Assembly (NCBI GenBank): GCA_947561715.1
Contig: OX387198.1
Span: forward strand, 6,696,001 to 6,760,000
DNA from: Ascidia mentula
Lineage: Eukaryota; Chordata; Ascidiacea; Phlebobranchia; Ascidiidae
Direction: 5' to 3'
DNA length: 64,000 bases
Part shown: piece by piece, positions 61,630 to 64,000 of the stretch
Position numbering within the stretch: position 1 is the stretch's first letter
Layout of the letters: the number at the start of each line of letters is the position of its first letter
The notes under the pieces: generated by a model
Database searches by the model: none
Told to the model about the DNA's origin: nothing
The model's input: only the letters and a program-made list of their open reading frames with translations
Position numbers and translations under genes: made by a program

Positions 61630-64000
61630 TTGTTATCAATCGTTTTTATCTTCTTTCCATAACAAAATTTTGCATTGAGATGTAGTTCTTGCTGCCAATG
61701 CTGTTGCTCAAATATCTCACCTCACCTGCAAATATCTCAATTAAACTTTTGCAGGTTAAATTTTTTTGTCAATCTTTGTCAAAATAATTTGCCGTTAAAC
61801 ATGCCTAGTTGCTTCTTGTGACGATCATGAAAACTAAAAACGTCGCTTAAAAGATTTGTACCCGGCCTCAATTTTGGGCTGGCTGTACTAATTTCTGGGG
61901 CTACACAAGTCATAAAACATAAACTACTTTATTTGCAGTGACGGGAAATCTTAGTTATTGTTGTTGAAAAGGCAAAAAATAGCAGGAAATGTTTGTACAG
62001 AGGGCAATCACTTGTAAACAAAAGCGCGTCGCGCGCGCCCGTCACAAGATCCCCTGCTGACGTCACTGCCTTTGCCTCATAATCAGATTAGCGAACGATT
62101 GTCACGTGTTACTTGAAAGCGTTCGCATAGCAAAAATTGACTTTCGTGGCTGCAAAACAAAACGGTTACCGACGTCACTACGGTTAGCCGAGTTGTTTGC
62201 ACATACGCTTGGCAGTTACCTTGTTAAATAAAGTGCATAAAAAGGGCACGTGTATCTCCTCCACGTAGCTACAGAACATATAAGTTTTGCCATGGGGTGT
62301 AATGTCACTGTATGGTATTGACGTACCTTAAGTCAATCTCTTCTGACGCAACTCGCTTGTGGTGTTGTGCATATAAACTTGTGCAAAGAAAACCACACAT
62401 TTTGAATATCAAATGGTGATAAACATATCTTACAGTTTACACTCATTCAAAATTCTTTATTGTATCATGTTACGAAATGGTGGCTGCTTCTTTGTGACAT
62501 GAACTCGCCTCCGTTAGATGACCCCCTTGGACCTCTCTTCAGAGACGAACCCACGACGAGCGATACGCCATTTTCTGATCGAGATGGCAACGATAAATAA
62601 TTTTAACATCGACAATATCAGCTGTTGCACTTCTCCCATCGATGATAATTCTGGATTCCTAAAGGATTTCATTATATATAATATGTAAAGTCTGACAAAC
62701 CAGGTCAAAATGCAAGCAACAAGCATTAACAAGCTGCAAAAGACAAACTTCGGACATTAGGGCACCGCAGAAACTAGAACGTATGTTTTTTGTGCAGCAT
62801 CGATAATTCGACAAGAGTAGATTTCGACTTCACTTCAAGAGTGATTGGATGATTCCGGTTGTCACGTGACTACAAACAAGGATTACACAAGGTGCTGTAA
62901 ATTCGATCTACATTATCTGCACTTGATGCAAATGAACGTAAAACAGATCAGGAGGCTTAACTTAGCATCCGTGTGGGAGTAAAACTAATGGCATAGACGT
63001 GCAACCTGCGTCAGAGACCACTCTTGACGTCATATACTTTCTCCTTATGCTTTCCAAAACTTGCAGAAAAAAATTGTGATACAAAGACAGAGGTGTTCTA
63101 CAGACAATTTAAAACGTACGGAAAAAAATTTTGAACCCACATTTACGATATTCACCCACTCTCAGTCTTGGTGTTATCAGCACTGTTCGACTGCAGTACT
63201 CTCTAAAACCTGCAAAGCCACCATCCCGCTTTGTTTTTACAGTACAGCCTCCAGACGATAAATCAACACGGATTTGGGACCACCACGGCAGACCAAGATG
63301 CAAGAGAATTCGGTCGTTTACTGTTGATGCAACAAACTGAGCTTTTAACACATTTCGTTCATGATTTTACCGAAAAGTTTTGACGTTTTGCCACCCAAGT
63401 GCGTGGAGAGATTGTTAACTCCTTGACATCCATGTTAAGTCTATCAGAATATGTGCAGCAACTATTGCACAATGAAAAACGTCAACCAATCTAAGCGAAA
63501 AGTCGTTGAAAAAGGTTTTTAACAAAATTTAAGTTTATTATCTTGTTAATATTTCGTGAAATCAATTGAACCAGTGGTGACCGGTAAGCTGCAGACCATT
63601 GACCGATCAGGTATATTATGCAGTTGGTGAGTGAGGGATTTCTTGTGGGCAAACTAATCAGTTGACACCCTTAATGTTTCATAAAATGTGCGCTGTTGTG
63701 AATGCAAAAAAATGCCAAGGTGAATTTTAAAATGTCACCCAAAAGCGAAAACAAAAACTCATGTAGAAAAACTGTCCTCGCACACAAGCTAATCGAATCA
63801 CAAGCGGGTGGATAAAAGCCGTGTTTGTGCGAACAACGAACTTTTATTAACGAGCGGATGACCAGAAATTTTGCGATGCAAGCTAGCCTGGCCAACTGCA
63901 AGAGTTGAGCCAACACCATCCTTTGTAAAAACGCAAACCAAATAGCGAAAGTCGTACAGTTTACCGCAATTCCGGCGACATCAAAGCCTGGCAAAATTTA
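61630..64000. other. Intergenic to window end
   Basis: 2.4 kb without a supported gene. One consensus CRE TGACGTCA lies at 62058-62065. A short minus-strand stretch at the very end (63955-64000) reads PGFDVAGIAV, which could be an exon tail, but nothing continues it. Confidence 0.4.

Noticed and set aside
63955-64000. Minus-strand PGFDVAGIAV followed by a possible donor, reminiscent of quinone oxidoreductase/alcohol dehydrogenase
   Set aside because: Only about ten residues match, and no continuing exons of such an enzyme appear downstream on the minus strand in the window.

Overview
This is eukaryotic, intron-rich, animal DNA. The gene set (a MiDAC-type ELM2/SANT zinc-finger protein, NEK2, HLTF, BANF1, EIF1AD, POLR1G, CCDC32 and a RHOU/RHOV GTPase) is chordate-like. 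The genes are compact, with many introns of 60-400 bp, and the DNA is AT-rich. Several genes carry a 3' splice acceptor a few bases before the start codon with no clear upstream exon, which fits spliced-leader trans-splicing. Together this points to an invertebrate chordate, most likely an ascidian tunicate (Ciona-like). The species assignment is inference.

Layout. The left half (1-30.4 kb) is gene-dense: the 3' end of a TRERF1/MIDEAS-like gene (+, 222-3033); NEK2 (-, 4861-7225, 6 exons); HLTF (-, 8712-17636, 25 exons, fully traced, 975 aa); a small novel Cys/Trp-rich protein (+, 18178-19590); BANF1 (-, 20115-20621); EIF1AD (+, 21700-22558); an unrecognised 226-aa protein (-, 23027-23707); an F-box/LRR protein (+, 24243-26316, 7 exons); POLR1G (-, 27457-28428); and CCDC32 (+, 29093-30388). 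From HLTF onward the genes strictly alternate strand, giving four head-to-head pairs. BANF1/EIF1AD is the same divergent pair found in human.

The right half is gene-poor. About 19.5 kb (30389-49943) has no gene I can support. It holds two TATA-type core promoters, a tRNA-related repeat, a 20-bp tandem array, scattered CRE sites and a foldback repeat. It is followed by a RHOU/RHOV-type GTPase (-, 49944-53338, 4 exons), a tRNA-Thr(CGT) gene at 55709-55780, and 8 kb of mostly featureless DNA with one weak ORF (61195-61629, -).

Functionally the dense part holds housekeeping and cell-cycle genes: centrosome kinase (NEK2), replication-stress translocase (HLTF), nuclear assembly (BANF1), RNA polymerase I (POLR1G) and AP2 assembly (CCDC32). 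The isolated GTPase beside a long gene-free stretch has the layout of a developmentally regulated gene. Exon boundaries were set by hand from GT/AG sites, reading-phase continuity and remembered family sequences. No database search was run. I found no CRISPR array, no virus-like element and no clear new multi-gene system.
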